Positions 9,331 through 17,736 of a stretch of DNA of 64,000 bases are shown piece after piece; position 1 is the first letter of the stretch; every line of letters starts with the position of its first letter. The position numbers and the translations under genes were made by a program. The stretch is taken from positions 621,184 to 685,183 of the forward strand of contig NZ_CH724142.1 of NCBI RefSeq assembly GCF_000153325.1. The letters are read 5' to 3'. The DNA comes from Photobacterium sp. SKA34 (lineage in GTDB: Bacteria > Pseudomonadota > Gammaproteobacteria > Enterobacterales > Vibrionaceae). The notes under the pieces were generated by a model. The model saw only the letters and a program-made list of their open reading frames with translations. It had not been told where the DNA came from and searched no databases.

Positions 9331-9708
9331 TTAATTATGTTCTAGCTCGAAAGGCAAGCACGGTGTGCCTTGGTGATACTTGAGTTGCCAGCAAGTACAG
9401 GTAAATGCCCAAATTCAACAACGTTTAGCAAAATCACTAACTTTGCCAAATTCACTTACCAGAGCTGACTCGTACCTTAGAAGTTGAACGGAAGGTTCTA
9501 ACTGAATACATTCATACCTCTGTGAATGTATGCGAGTGCTTGAGAGTTCCTCACCTTCCATCATGTCTATGATTGAGTCGAAATCATAACTCGTACCTGA
9601 TTTACCGACTTCCACAAAACTAGGATGGATTAGACGCTCAATATCCGTTTTACTTTGGCGTATTTCATATTGATTTAACTCGACCTCTTGCTCAATGAGA
9701 GTATCCAC
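9331..9708 (-). pseudogene. NTF2-like (DUF4440-type) gene, copy 2, late in-frame stop
   Basis: Second copy of the small NTF2-fold gene. It uses a GTG start at 9708 behind GAGGG. The first 97 codons are open, then TGA at 9415-9417 interrupts the frame; sequence past it still encodes the family tail (WQLKYHQGTPC) up to a TAA at 9331. Copy 1 reads a serine and continues at that point. A truncated 97-residue product lacking the last strands is possible. The gene begins just after an attC-like site and another degenerate one follows its end, which is the layout of an integron cassette. Confidence 0.6.
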
Positions 9709-9730
9709 TTAACCCTCAAGACCTCAAAAG

Positions 9731-9833
9731 CATATAACGCTCTTGTTAACTTGCTAAAAGTAGTGAGCTAAAATTGAGCGGAACAAAAGCCCGCTGTTTT
9801 TTGTCCAGTTGAACCGCTTGTTATACGTTAAAT
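9731..9833 (-). repeat. attC-like recombination site (integron cassette boundary)
   Basis: Read on the minus strand this begins GTATAACAAGCGGTTCAAC directly at the cupin stop and ends GTTAACAAGAGCGTTATA. The outer boxes (TATAAC and GTTATA) and inner boxes are inverted repeats, and the centre holds an imperfect GC-rich stem (AGCGG...CCGCT). About 100 bases between two same-strand genes, with the stop codon at its edge, is the geometry of an attC site. No integrase gene is in the window. The assignment comes from pattern alone. Confidence 0.5.
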
Positions 9834-10193
9834 CCAAACTTGCTCTTCGGCTGACACTGTTACTTCACTTTTATCTTCGCCAGTATGTGCTGTTGAAGAT
9901 GGCTCTATCATCATAAAGTGTGTATCTGGTTGCGCTTTAGGACAATGTTCAACCCCTTTGGGAACCACATATATTTCCCCCGGATTAAGAACAACATCTC
10001 CAGCTTTCATCATCAAAGTAAGCTGACCTTTAAATACTATAAAAAGTTCATCTTCATTATCGTGTTTATGCCAAACAAGTTCGCCACTTCCTTTTGCAAT
10101 TTTTACCAGTTGTCCGTTGGATTCGGCTATAATTTTTGGCGTCCACTCTTCAGAAAACAGACTAAATTTTTCATTGATACTTACTTTATTCAC
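9828..10193 (-). CDS. Small cupin-domain protein
   Basis: A single-domain cupin of 121 residues. It has the metal-binding motif pattern in WHKHDNEDELFIVFKG (two His and one Glu), the second motif GEIYVVPKGVEHCP with its His, and the intervening glycine turn. Small cupins of this type bind a divalent metal and may act as isomerases, dioxygenases or sugar binders; the substrate cannot be read from sequence. The GTG start at 10193 has AGG at a suitable distance. Its stop codon runs into the attC-like site at 9731-9833, so it is probably a captured cassette gene. It appears intact, unlike the NTF2-like gene next to it. Confidence 0.85.
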   Translation of the reverse strand: MNKVSINEKFSLFSEEWTPKIIAESNGQLVKIAKGSGELVWHKHDNEDELFIVFKGQLTLMMKAGDVVLNPGEIYVVPKGVEHCPKAQPDTHFMMIEPSSTAHTGEDKSEVTVSAEEQVWI

Positions 10194-10647
10194 GTAACTT
10201 ACCTAAGGTATAACAGTATATTAATAAGCATTCTTATTTTTACGCTTTATTAATACAGCAAATATTCAATATTCTAATAAATAAAAACATTTATTTTCAT
10301 CGCCTTAATCGCAAAAAATCACATTCAATCGATATATTTTCTTTGGTAAAAGTAATAATGGTATTTCGTCCGTCGGATTAAAAACATATACAGCAAAGCT
10401 AGCTATTTAATATCAATAAGTTAAAAGCATCTACTGAGATAATTAAGAAATTTTTCTTATTTAAAACGAAGCCTAAGCGTCAACTTTTACGCTTTTCATT
10501 ATAACTGGGTAAATACACAGGTAGTCTCATTACCAGAAAACGAAAGCATTTCGTCTAAATTGGAATAGGAATAACGGAAGTACTATAGAAAGGAAATAGA
10601 GATAAGAAAAATGGAGACAAATCAGCGTTCATCTCCATATTTAGGAG
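10194..10647. other. AT-rich intergenic region, nothing recognised
   Basis: About 450 bases between the cupin start and the YaiI-like gene end. A small stem (AAGCGT/ACGCTT, near 10473-10493) followed by a short T run is the only structure noted. No coding frame is convincing. Confidence 0.45.
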
Positions 10648-11103
10648 TTATTGTGGCTTGTGGTTCTTAGCTAAAAACGTATCCAGTTTGTTAGCGAAGT
10701 TCTGGCGATCCGCTTGGCTTAATGGTGCAGGGCCGCCCGTTTGTACGCCACTGCTGCGCATGGTTTCCATGAAATCACGCATTTGTAAACGCTGCTTAAT
10801 GGTGTCTTTAGTGTACAATTCACCGCGAGGGTTTAACGCGTGTGCGCCTTTGGTGATCAGCTCGTCAGCCAATGGGATATCTGCAGTGATAACCAAATCC
10901 CCTGCTTCGGCTTGTTGCACAATATAATTATCAGCGACATCAAAGCCTTGCTCTACTTGAATCGAACGTAAAAACGGTGAAGGTGGCGTGCGAATGTATT
11001 GGTTAGCCACCAGCGTTACGTTTACTTTTGCTCGATCAGCAGCGCGAAATAGAATCTCTTTTACGACGTTTGGACATGCATCAGCATCAACCCAAATTTT
11101 CAT
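10648..11103 (-). CDS. YaiI/YqxD family protein (UPF0178, DUF188)
   Basis: A 151-residue cytoplasmic protein of the UPF0178/DUF188 family, which has a PIN-like nuclease fold by family knowledge; its role is not established. Visible family blocks are [12 protein letters not shown] at the start, [26 protein letters not shown]-type acidic motif (here [13 protein letters not shown]), NPRGELYT and the TGGPAPL segment near the C-terminus. The conserved aspartates in VDADACP and TADIPLAD would form the acidic site. The start at 11103 is chosen because AAAGGA lies 7 bases upstream and the family begins there, not at the ATG at 11136. It is transcribed alone, with a shared terminator separating it from ybiT upstream. 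Confidence 0.92.
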   Translation of the reverse strand: MKIWVDADACPNVVKEILFRAADRAKVNVTLVANQYIRTPPSPFLRSIQVEQGFDVADNYIVQQAEAGDLVITADIPLADELITKGAHALNPRGELYTKDTIKQRLQMRDFMETMRSSGVQTGGPAPLSQADRQNFANKLDTFLAKNHKPQ

Positions 11104-11161
11104 AGACAATCCTTTCATTTTTTCTATACGTGCCATAAAACACGTAAGCTTTATTTGTAAA

Positions 11162-11188
11162 AAAGCCGCCCTATCTAAAGGCGGCTTT
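11162..11188. terminator. Intrinsic terminator of ybiT
   Basis: The 9-bp perfect stem AAAGCCGCC/GGCGGCTTT has A and T runs on both sides. It lies after the ybiT stop on the minus strand and before the YaiI-like gene. Confidence 0.8.
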
Positions 11189-11228
11189 CAATTAACTTTT
11201 TGGCTTAGCCTGTTTTATTAAGTAAAAC

Positions 11229-12824
11229 TTAACCAATAAGACCTTTCTTCGCGATGTACTCATCGTAAGTACCGTGGAAGTCTTCTACGCCATCTTTAGT
11301 GATCTCAAGAATACGTGTTGCAACGGATGTTACAAACTGGCGATCGTGAGATACGAACATTAATGTACCTTTGAAGTTCTCTAACGCAAGGTTAAGTGCT
11401 TCAATAGATTCCATGTCCATGTGGTTTGTTGGTTCATCCATAAGTAGGATGTTAGGACGTTGCATGATTAACTTACCAAACAACATACGACCTTGCTCAC
11501 CACCAGAAATAACTTTTACAGATTTCTTAATGTCGTTTTGTGAGAACAGCATACGACCTAGGATACCACGAACAGTTTGCTCGTCGTCACCTGGATTTTT
11601 CCACTGGCTCATCCATTCTAATAAGTTAAGATCTTCTGCGAAATCAGTACCGTGGTCCTGTGCGTAGAAACCAATGTTATTGTTTTCAGACCACTTAACC
11701 ATACCCGCCATTGGCTCCATTTGACCCGCTAGCGTGTTTAGAAGTGTTGATTTACCAATACCGTTCTCACCGATAATCGCGATGCGCTCACCTACTTCTA
11801 CTAGTAAGTTAACACCGTTGATTAGGATATTTTCGCCGTAACCTTGTTTTAGGTTTTCAACTTCTAATGCGTTACGGAACAGTTCTTTTTCCTGATCGAA
11901 ACGAATAAATGGTGTTTGACGGCTAGACGCTTTCACTTCTGTTAATTGAATTTTATCCAATTGCTTTTGACGAGAAGTTGCTTGTTTCGCTTTAGATGCG
12001 TTAGCAGAGAAGCGGCTTACGAACGTTTGTAGTTCAGCCATCTGTGCTTTCTTCTTCGCATTATCGGCATGTAACTGCTCACGTGATTGCTCTGCAGCCA
12101 TCATGTATTCGTCGTAGTTACCAGGGAATAGACGAAGCTCACCGTAATCTAAGTCAGCCATGTGTGTACATACGCTGTTTAGGAAGTGACGGTCGTGCGA
12201 GATAATGATCATAGTGCAGTTACGCGCTAGTAGGATCTGCTCAAGCCATGCAATGGTGTGAATGTCCAAGTTGTTCGTTGGTTCGTCAAGTAGCATGATG
12301 TCTGGGTTAGCAAACAATACCTGAGCAAGAAGCACACGAACTTTAAGACCTGGTGCAACAGCACTCATTAGACCAAAGTGTTGATCTTCAGTAATACCAA
12401 GACCAAGAAGAAGTTCACCTGCACGCGCTTCTGCTGAGTAGCCGTCCATTTCTGCAAACTCTACTTCTAGATCAGCTACACGCATGCCGTCTTCTTCAGA
12501 CATATCAGGCATAGCATAAATACGATCGCGCTCTTCTTTTACAACCCATAGCTCTTTGTGACCCATGATCACAGTGTCTACAACGCTGTAGTTTTCGAAT
12601 GCAAATTGATCCTGACCTAATTTAGCCATACGCTCATTAGGATCAAGTGAAACAGTACCTGCAGACTGCTCTAGCTCGCCACCCAAGATTTTCATGAATG
12701 TCGATTTACCACAACCATTCGCGCCGATTAGGCCGTAACGGTTGCCGCCACCAAATTTTACTGAGATGTTTTCAAACAATGGCTTATCGCCGAACTGCAT
12801 TGTGATATTAGCTGTTGAAATCAA
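11229..12824 (-). CDS. ybiT: ABC-F family ribosome-associated ATPase YbiT
   Basis: Soluble twin-ATPase protein of 531 residues without membrane helices. ABC-F proteins bind the ribosomal E site and modulate stalled translation. The first ATPase domain has Walker [10 protein letters not shown] (about residue 35), a degenerate signature ([12 protein letters not shown]) and [11 protein letters not shown] charged linker follows at about residues 240-310, then the second domain with [17 protein letters not shown] and [10 protein letters not shown]. Sequence follows E. coli YbiT closely from [12 protein letters not shown] onward. The start is TTG at 12824, matching the family N-terminus, with GGA upstream. 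A T-tailed hairpin lies in the leader between the likely promoter and this start, suggesting attenuation. Confidence 0.95.
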   Translation of the reverse strand: MISTANITMQFGDKPLFENISVKFGGGNRYGLIGANGCGKSTFMKILGGELEQSAGTVSLDPNERMAKLGQDQFAFENYSVVDTVIMGHKELWVVKEERDRIYAMPDMSEEDGMRVADLEVEFAEMDGYSAEARAGELLLGLGITEDQHFGLMSAVAPGLKVRVLLAQVLFANPDIMLLDEPTNNLDIHTIAWLEQILLARNCTMIIISHDRHFLNSVCTHMADLDYGELRLFPGNYDEYMMAAEQSREQLHADNAKKKAQMAELQTFVSRFSANASKAKQATSRQKQLDKIQLTEVKASSRQTPFIRFDQEKELFRNALEVENLKQGYGENILINGVNLLVEVGERIAIIGENGIGKSTLLNTLAGQMEPMAGMVKWSENNNIGFYAQDHGTDFAEDLNLLEWMSQWKNPGDDEQTVRGILGRMLFSQNDIKKSVKVISGGEQGRMLFGKLIMQRPNILLMDEPTNHMDMESIEALNLALENFKGTLMFVSHDRQFVTSVATRILEITKDGVEDFHGTYDEYIAKKGLIG

Positions 12825-12860
12825 TGTACTGTTCCAAAATTTATGAATATATCAAGCATT

Positions 12861-12887
12861 AAAAAAGCCGCTTACTACAAGCGACTT
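12861..12887 (-). terminator. Leader attenuator-like hairpin upstream of ybiT
   Basis: On the minus strand AAGTCGCTT-GTAGT-AAGCGGCTT is followed by TTTT, ending 36 bases before the ybiT start. An extended -10-like TGTTATACT (12906-12914) lies just upstream, so the transcript would meet this terminator within about 40 bases. No other minus-strand gene needs it. Confidence 0.55.
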
Positions 12888-12920
12888 TTCTCTAAATTGG
12901 CGCGGAGTATAACAGATTTA

Positions 12921-12934
12921 GTGACTTACATCAC
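12921..12934. promoter_or_regulatory. CRP/FNR-like palindrome in the ybiT-PSD-like intergenic region
   Basis: GTGACTTACATCAC carries the GTGA-N6-TCAC core of CRP-family operators. It lies over the spacer/-35 region of the presumed ybiT promoter and about 230 bases before the divergent decarboxylase-like gene. The outer consensus bases are not matched on both sides, so this is a candidate only. Confidence 0.4.
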
Positions 12935-13157
12935 CTTTAAATTAACAACAAAATTGTAACTAGTAATATTGCTCATGACTGCCCTCTTTTTCTTATTTTC
13001 ATACTTACCTTATTTTAATTAAGTATTTATTTACATTGCGTTAATAAGATTTGAAAAAAGAATAATGAAATATGAAGTTATGTTTTTGTGTGATGATTAT
13101 GTTTGTTCAAGGCGTATAGTAATTTTCAAACATTAGGTTAATAAATAGAGAGTTATT

Positions 13158-14509
13158 ATGAATATCCATTCTTTCGGTAACTGGCTACCAAAAAGCAAAG
13201 CACATATTAATGCTTGGATCCAACACTTAAAAGCACACACAGAGCAACATCCAGCAGAGCTTGTTCAACCTATCCAAGAGTTTAAAGATTTGGTTAATAA
13301 TGATGACAGCCTAAAAGAACTCGCTGAACGTATGTTTAGCTATGCGGGTAATCAAAAAGAATTAACGCCACTAGGTACACCAGAAGTCATGAGTTTTGAT
13401 GAATTTCTTGTGCTATTAAACGCAATTATGACGCAGGCGCCTGAATGTACTGAATATACCGACCCTAAAACGGGTGAGCTAAACCCTTGTGGTTTAATTG
13501 GCTTTCCTATTAATGCGTTATTAGATTGGCCAATGGCAACTCCCGCTGGCTATACTTTCTTCTCAAATGCATTAGTAAATCAGCAAATTAAGAAAATATT
13601 AACTTACTGGTCTTCTTTCCTTGCAAGTTCTGATTCTCGCTATGTATTAGTAAACGATGATCTTAATCGCACACCGAAAGTATTAGGCTGGTTAAATCCA
13701 ACTGCGCAACGTGAAATGGTCGGTGTCGCTTGCCAAGCCACTTCTGATCCAGCACTAAAAGCATTACCGTTTGAGCACTTTTTCCAATGTGATCCTGATG
13801 ATAAGTATTATGGCTTTACATCATGGGATGACTTTTTCACTCGTGAGTTCGTAAAAGGTGTTCGTCCAATTGCTGAAGGTGATGACATTATTGCTAATGC
13901 ATGTGAATCAGCACCGTTGCAAGTTGCAGAAAACCTAGCTGAATCATCTGAATTCTGGCTAAAAGGTCAACCTTATTCACTACAGAATATGATGGATTTT
14001 GATCCACTCGCGAAGCAATTCGTGGGCGGTACAATTTATCAAGCATTCTTAAGTGCATTAAGTTATCACCGTTGGAATAGTCCTGTTTCAGGGACAGTGA
14101 AAAAAGCCTTCATTGTTAACGGGTCATATTACTTAGGTAATAAATACCAAGGTTTTGGAAATCCAGAAGGGGCTGATGACAGTGCGCCGAATAACTCTCA
14201 ACCTTTCTTATCCGCAGTTGCAACTCGAGCAGTGATCTTTATTGAATCAGATAATCAAAGATTGGTTTAATGTGTTTTATTGCTGTGGGTATGGCAGAAG
14301 TATCGTCTTGCGAAATTACAGTGAAAGAAGGTCAACACTTAGATAAAGGTGATGAATTAGGCATGTTCCACTTTGGTGGTTCAACGCATTGCCTTGTATT
14401 TGGTCCGGATGTGAAGTTAGCGTTTGACTTCCACAATACAATACCTGGCTTAGATGCAACCAATATTCCTGTTTGTTCACGTATTGCAACCGTATTATCT
14501 GATAAATAA
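13158..14509 (+). pseudogene. Phosphatidylserine decarboxylase-related enzyme, split by frameshift
   Basis: A pyruvoyl-type decarboxylase of the PSD-related family with the extra N-terminal PSDC-type domain, the group that also contains fungal L-tryptophan decarboxylases. The first 370 codons run to TAA at 14268-14270. The last 79 codons follow in another frame and hold the self-cleavage motif FHFGGSTHCLVF, in which the Gly-Ser bond is cut to make the pyruvoyl group. Adding one A to the AAA at 14257-14259 would restore IESDNQKIGLMCFIAVGMAEVSS, which is typical family sequence. The stop and an ATG overlap as TAATG, so reinitiation is conceivable. Most likely it is an indel, real or from assembly. 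Substrate unknown. Confidence 0.75.
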
Positions 14510-14546
14510 TACCAAAACTTAAATTAGCTGATCACTAAAAACAACA

Positions 14547-14586
14547 ACGCCTTATTACGATATTACTCCGTAATAAGGCGTTTTTT
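14547..14586 (+). terminator. Intrinsic terminator after the PSD-like gene
   Basis: A 13-bp perfect stem (ACGCCTTATTACG with its complement, 14547-14559 and 14569-14581) with a 9-base loop is followed by a run of six T. It is a strong terminator and may also serve the convergent VF530 gene. Confidence 0.9.
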
Positions 14587-14633
14587 ATTGCTTAAATAAC
14601 AGTATATTCATAACCGATACTGAGTAACCAAGA

Positions 14634-15107
14634 TTAACGACGGTTACGACCACCGCTACGGCTATTACTGCGACCACGAGAGGAACGTTCTTTGTAAGCT
14701 GAAGCCGCTTTCGCTTGTGATGCTAAGATTGATTCAACCGTTAGCTCCATTGGCTCTTTGGGCACAATGCCATCCGCAAAGGTACGCATACGTGGTGGAA
14801 TTTCTAATTCAGCGGCTGTTGCACGTGGCATACGCTTAAAACGTGATAGGTAGAAAGCTTCTAGTTTCTCTCTCGCCCACTCTGTTTTCTTCAAGTACTT
14901 CACACTACTCGCAATAGACGGTTTAGTATTGAAACAGTTAAAGCGCATTGCCGTATCTAAAATTTCCCAACCGTAGTGATCGACTAATTCGGTTAGCATT
15001 TTTTCAAGGCTCAAGCCATGAAGCGGATTATTTTGTAAAAGTCGCTGCTCTAGCGTTAATTCTTTTTCTTTTTTTGCTGGTTGAGCAGATTGCTGTTGTT
15101 CTTGCAT
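14634..15107 (-). CDS. VF530-family (DUF2132) DNA-binding-like protein with Arg/Gly/Ser tail
   Basis: A 157-residue protein with the VF530/DUF2132 domain at about residues 25-90, recognised by [21 protein letters not shown], a tryptophan-containing helix, [20 protein letters not shown] and [10 protein letters not shown]. The family, named from Vibrio fischeri VF530, is thought to bind DNA from its fold (known from family description, not shown here). The N-terminus is Gln/Lys-rich and disordered. The C-terminus is a basic Arg/Ser/Gly tail that would favour nucleic-acid binding. The start at 15107 is preferred over 15113 because TTAGGA is 6 bases upstream of it. It is monocistronic. Confidence 0.88.
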   Translation of the reverse strand: MQEQQQSAQPAKKEKELTLEQRLLQNNPLHGLSLEKMLTELVDHYGWEILDTAMRFNCFNTKPSIASSVKYLKKTEWAREKLEAFYLSRFKRMPRATAAELEIPPRMRTFADGIVPKEPMELTVESILASQAKAASAYKERSSRGRSNSRSGGRNRR

Positions 15108-15301
15108 TACCATTCCTAACAGATATTGGCGAATTCTCGTTTTATTATACTTCTAATCGTCATTTAACAGGAATAAAAGTAAATGTTTTATATTTTTGCG
15201 CTTAATAAATATTCACATTGAGAATACCAACCGCATAAGATACCCTCCCCCAATAAACATTCGTATCGCTTACATATTTGAAATAAATCTTGGAGTCAAC
15301 A

Positions 15302-15922
15302 ATGAGCATGGATATTTGGCTAACCTTTTTATGTGCATCTATTTTGTTATCTCTTATCCCTGGTGCAGGGGCAATCTCTACGATGTCGAATACCATTAGG
15401 CATGGTTTTAAATCGACGTTAATTAACAACCTTGGCTTAAAAACAGGCAATCTTATCAATATTATTATTGTTGGTGCGGGACTTGGGGCACTGCTTGCAG
15501 AGTCTGAAGCCGCATTTAGTGTCATAAAATGGGTTGGGGTTATTTATCTTATCTATCTTGGCTATCAAAAGTTCCGCGAAGCAGGTGAAATAAGCCTTAA
15601 TCAAGGCAACAATGTCAGTACCTCTTATGTAAAACTTTTTAGTAAAGCTATTATTGTTAATATCACTAACCCCAAAAGTATTATGTTCTTGGTCGCCTTA
15701 CTTCCTCAATTTCTTACAGCAAGTGGTTCCCATTGGTATCAACTCGCAGTATTAGGGTCAACAATGATAATCGTAGATTTATTGATAATGATTGGTTATT
15801 CATTGTTGGCAACACGTTTAATGCGCGTAGTAAAAAATGCCCGTCATATGAAGCTGCAAAATCAAATTTTTGGAACGTTGTTTATTGGTGCTGGTGCATT
15901 ATTAGGCTTAAGTAGCCATTAG
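15302..15922 (+). CDS. LysE/RhtB-family amino-acid exporter
   Basis: Inner-membrane exporter of the LysE/RhtB superfamily, about 206 residues and six helices. Diagnostic features are the N-terminal helix with SLIPGAGAISTMSNTIRHG, the conserved GLKTGNL segment, a central YLGYQKFR motif and NITNPKSIMFLVALLPQF. Members pump out homoserine, threonine, lysine or other small amino acids; the cargo cannot be read here. The ATG at 15302 is chosen because GGAG lies 8 bases upstream. A terminator follows directly, so the gene stands alone. Confidence 0.9.
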   Translation: MSMDIWLTFLCASILLSLIPGAGAISTMSNTIRHGFKSTLINNLGLKTGNLINIIIVGAGLGALLAESEAAFSVIKWVGVIYLIYLGYQKFREAGEISLNQGNNVSTSYVKLFSKAIIVNITNPKSIMFLVALLPQFLTASGSHWYQLAVLGSTMIIVDLLIMIGYSLLATRLMRVVKNARHMKLQNQIFGTLFIGAGALLGLSSH

Positions 15923-15935
15923 AACTCTTAAATTA

Positions 15936-15959
15936 AAAGCGGGCTTAAAGCTCGCTTTT
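15936..15959 (+). terminator. Intrinsic terminator after the LysE-type exporter
   Basis: The stem AAAGCGGGC/GCTCGCTTT (one G-T pair) has a 5-base loop and a short T run. Confidence 0.75.
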
Positions 15960-16194
15960 ACTCAGCTGATATATTCTATAAATCAATTAATAAAGCCTCC
16001 CTTTAAAGAAAAAACATTTTTTGGAACTATTGTTTAATTATTGTTCCTCGGCTTTGAATCAATATCATATATTAAATATATAGTTATTCTTGTCTCTATA
16101 AAAAACAATTCTTCCTGCTATATTTTTATCGCTTGACCCAACTATTAAATTAGATTCTTTTATTTATGGGCACTCTCGCCGATAAGGATATTAC

Positions 16195-17736
16195 ATGCCT
16201 GCATTAGATGTGCTTTATCAAGAACAGCCAAAACAAATTTCTGCATTCTTATATAGAAGTACTTTTGGTACAGTTTCTGAAGATATAACTTTTATTGAAC
16301 AAGCTGGCGTTACACGTTGGTTTGAAGAACAATATGAATTATCACCAAGTCTTCATTTACCAATTGTTCAAAGCGTAACAAAACAACTTAATCTCAAAAA
16401 AACTAATTCACAAGTTCGTATTGGTACATGGCTTCAACACGCTATTACTGCACCTGATCAACTTCGCCAACGCATGGCTTACGCGTTAAGCCAGCATTTT
16501 GTGGTTTCTTCAGTCGGTGTTGGTGGCCGCCATGAAGATCTTTCAGGCTATTACGACCTATTAGTCACTCACGCATTAGGTAACTATCGTGATCTGCTTA
16601 AAGCCGTGACGTTAAACCCAATTATGGGTCGGTATTTAACGTTACGAGGAAGTCGTAAGGAGAACCTAGAAGATAACACCTTCCCTGATGAAAATTATGC
16701 GCGTGAAGTCATGCAGTTGTTTACTATTGGTTTGTGGGAAATCACCGAGAAAGGGAAACCCAAATTAGATGACACGGGCAACCCCATCGCAACCTACAAT
16801 CAAGATGATGTAGAAAACATGGCGCGTGCACTAACGGGTTGGAATGGTGGTGACTTATATCAACCAATGCAAGCACAAGAGCAATTTCATGATACAGATG
16901 AAAAATACATACTTGGACACTCATTGCCTGCAGGGCAAACTGCAGAGCAAGATTTAGATAGTGTTGTCGATATACTCTTTCATCACAAAAACACACCGGC
17001 TTTTTTTGCTATCGCGATGATTAAACGATTTGTCATGAGTAATCCTCGCTCAGGTTATATAAAGCGTGTTTCAAATGCCTTTAAAGATAATGGTCACGGT
17101 GTTCGCGGTGATTTAAAAGCAACCTTATTTGCAGTGTTAACCGATCCAGATGTTACCAAACAACTAGCTGATACAGGCAACCAAGGTAAACAATCACGTA
17201 AATATCATTTTGGTTTAATCACCGAACCTCTTATTGTGGCGACCAACCTAGCAAGAGCATTGAAGATGAAACCTGCCGGTGATTATTGGAATAATTGGAT
17301 CCATGCATTAGATGATTTTGGCCAAGCACCATTATCCGCTGATACTGTTTTTAATTTTTACATGCCTGATGATGCTCCTCGCGGTCTGATTGAAGATCAT
17401 GGTTTAACTTCACCAGAAGCAAGCTTGCTCACTACCCATCAAATGCGGATGATCCACAATCAAGTCTACACCTTGATCAAAAGCTACCGTTCAAACAAGC
17501 CTAATCGTTGGACTTATGATGCTGTTACATTAATGGAATTACATACGTCGCCAGAAGCTTATGTGGAATACGTAGATAAAGAGTTAATGGGCGGTATTAT
17601 GTCGTCAAAGGTGCGCCAAAGAATGCTAACTATTTTTGATTCAATCGGGGTTGAAGATGGTCTTCATCGAGTTGAGTCGACCTTGTACGCAGCTTTCACT
17701 GCGCCAGAGTTTTTCACTCAGGAGGCTTTAAAATGA
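16195..17736 (+). CDS. DUF1800 family protein
   Basis: A 513-residue DUF1800 protein of unknown function. Family signals include the N-terminal HRATFG-like block (here LYRSTFGTVSEDI), LRQRMAYALSQHFVVSS, PDENYAREVMQLFTIGLW, NMARALTGWNGG and KRFVMSNPRSGYIKRV. No signal peptide is visible, although its partner has a Tat signal; export as a pre-folded complex is possible. AAGGATATTAC before the ATG is a good ribosome site. The stop overlaps the start of the DUF1501 gene by four bases (ATGA), so the two are translationally coupled. The pair is widely conserved, and its biochemical role is not known to me. Confidence 0.9.
   Translation: MPALDVLYQEQPKQISAFLYRSTFGTVSEDITFIEQAGVTRWFEEQYELSPSLHLPIVQSVTKQLNLKKTNSQVRIGTWLQHAITAPDQLRQRMAYALSQHFVVSSVGVGGRHEDLSGYYDLLVTHALGNYRDLLKAVTLNPIMGRYLTLRGSRKENLEDNTFPDENYAREVMQLFTIGLWEITEKGKPKLDDTGNPIATYNQDDVENMARALTGWNGGDLYQPMQAQEQFHDTDEKYILGHSLPAGQTAEQDLDSVVDILFHHKNTPAFFAIAMIKRFVMSNPRSGYIKRVSNAFKDNGHGVRGDLKATLFAVLTDPDVTKQLADTGNQGKQSRKYHFGLITEPLIVATNLARALKMKPAGDYWNNWIHALDDFGQAPLSADTVFNFYMPDDAPRGLIEDHGLTSPEASLLTTHQMRMIHNQVYTLIKSYRSNKPNRWTYDAVTLMELHTSPEAYVEYVDKELMGGIMSSKVRQRMLTIFDSIGVEDGLHRVESTLYAAFTAPEFFTQEALK

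Noticed and set aside
9168-9383. Forward open frame across the end of the second NTF2-like copy
   Set aside because: It overlaps the antisense NTF2-like pseudogene and the attC-like segment; no similarity seen.
14268-14274. Programmed frameshift or designed TAATG coupling in the PSD-like gene
   Set aside because: No slippery heptamer plus stimulatory structure was seen, and one extra A restores the normal family sequence.
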